64,000 nucleotides of DNA from Pseudoxanthomonas sp. Root630 (lineage in GTDB: Bacteria > Pseudomonadota > Gammaproteobacteria > Xanthomonadales > Xanthomonadaceae). The notes below the pieces were generated by a model. The model saw nothing but the letters and a program-made list of their open reading frames with translations. It was not told the origin of the DNA and searched no databases. Location: contig NZ_LMGY01000001.1 of NCBI RefSeq assembly GCF_001427585.1, positions 1,270 through 65,269 of the forward strand, read 5' to 3'. Shown here in pieces: positions 63,730 through 64,000 of this stretch (position 1 is its first letter; the number at the start of each line of letters is the position of its first letter). The position numbers were made by a program, and so were the translations under genes.

Positions 63730-63739
63730 GGTTATGGGC
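63730..63739. promoter_or_regulatory. Candidate CysB-responsive motif between cysJ and cysD
   Basis: GGTTATGGGC (8 of 10 identical to the motif at 54521-54530), followed by a CTTAT at 63739-63743 and another at 63754-63758, in the 202-base divergent cysJ/cysD region. It could support activation of both directions. Confidence 0.45.
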
Positions 63740-63860
63740 TTATGTCCCCCGCTTATTTCGCCGGCATCAGCCCGCGGCCGAATACTGGCGGCCCTCCCGG
63801 CCATACAGCGAAGCCCTGCTAGGCTAGCGCGTCCGGATTCCACCCCTGCCGCGCCCCTCG

Positions 63861-64000
63861 ATGACCGCCGTAGACCGCCTGTCCCATCTCGACCGCCTGG
63901 AAGCGGAAAGCATCCACATCCTGAGGGAGGTCGCCGCCGAGTTCCGCAATCCGGTGTTGCTGTATTCGGTGGGCAAGGACAGCTCGGTGCTGCTGCACCT
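63861..64000 (+). CDS. cysD: Sulfate adenylyltransferase subunit 2 (start only, runs off the right edge)
   Basis: The first 46 codons of ATP sulfurylase small subunit, which makes APS from sulfate and ATP with the GTPase CysN. The visible protein begins [20 protein letters not shown] and contains the PP-loop [16 protein letters not shown]. The gene continues outside the window, presumably into cysN/cysNC. It is divergent from cysJ. Confidence 0.92.
   Translation, partial: MTAVDRLSHLDRLEAESIHILREVAAEFRNPVLLYSVGKDSSVLLH

Overview
The window is about 64 kb of GC-rich chromosomal DNA from a gammaproteobacterium, most likely a member of the Xanthomonadaceae (Pseudoxanthomonas, Xanthomonas, Stenotrophomonas or Lysobacter relatives). 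This is inferred from the ponA-pilMNOPQ locus, the type B L31 next to a 429-residue GltA, the gap-pgk-pyk-class I aldolase cluster, the cys locus, and short palindromic repeats carrying a GTAG-type head together with a REP-associated transposase. No rRNA, tRNA or CRISPR array was seen. Most of the sequence is core genome; accessory material is confined to the left edge and a few small islets.

Layout. 1-1.6 kb: the tail of an IS3-type transposase, a small XRE regulator and a recG that has lost its 5' half. 1.6-7.4 kb: nucleoside hydrolase, ribosomal protein L31 type B, citrate synthase, a cysteine hydrolase, an Lrp-type regulator, an aldo/keto reductase and an uncharacterised protein. 7.4-15.1 kb: penicillin-binding protein 1A divergent from the type IV pilus assembly operon pilMNOPQ. 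15.2-22.1 kb: a MoxR/Bat operon (AAA+ ATPase, DUF58, DUF4381-like, two VWA proteins, BatD). 22.1-23.5 kb: a hairpin-bearing gap, a doubtful small ORF and a cysteine-containing anchored protein of unknown function. 23.6-29.6 kb: dicarboxylate symporter, transketolase, a REP/RAYT islet and an acetyl-CoA hydrolase/transferase-like protein.

29.7-37 kb: a BlaI repressor with an M56-peptidase/TonB hybrid and a lipoprotein, a flavin reductase-like protein, the molybdate transporter modABC with a periplasmic molybdopterin-domain-like protein, an S1/P1 nuclease and OmpW (with a perfect FNR-type box upstream). 37.1-47.3 kb: glycolysis genes gap, pgk, a HAD phosphatase, pyk and class I aldolase, with a DUF2339/DUF3999 membrane pair between gap and pgk. 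47.4-51.8 kb: a membrane protein, then a MarR regulator with the EmrAB drug efflux pair and a glyoxalase-fold protein. 52-64 kb: assimilatory sulfate reduction (cysK, cysG, cysB, cysH, cysI, cysJ and the start of cysD), interrupted by a zinc-ribbon-like membrane protein, a Phd/ParE-type toxin-antitoxin pair, a lipoprotein and a LytS/LytTR two-component system.

Functional themes are central carbon metabolism, twitching-pilus assembly and wall synthesis, envelope stress and sensing modules, and sulfur and molybdenum acquisition. The best leads are the recG disruption, the RAYT gene whose start codon is buried in a terminator-like hairpin, the degenerate metal site in BatB, the unexplained 22.1-23.5 kb segment, and several clean palindromic operator candidates. 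All calls come from reading the sequence; no database search was run.
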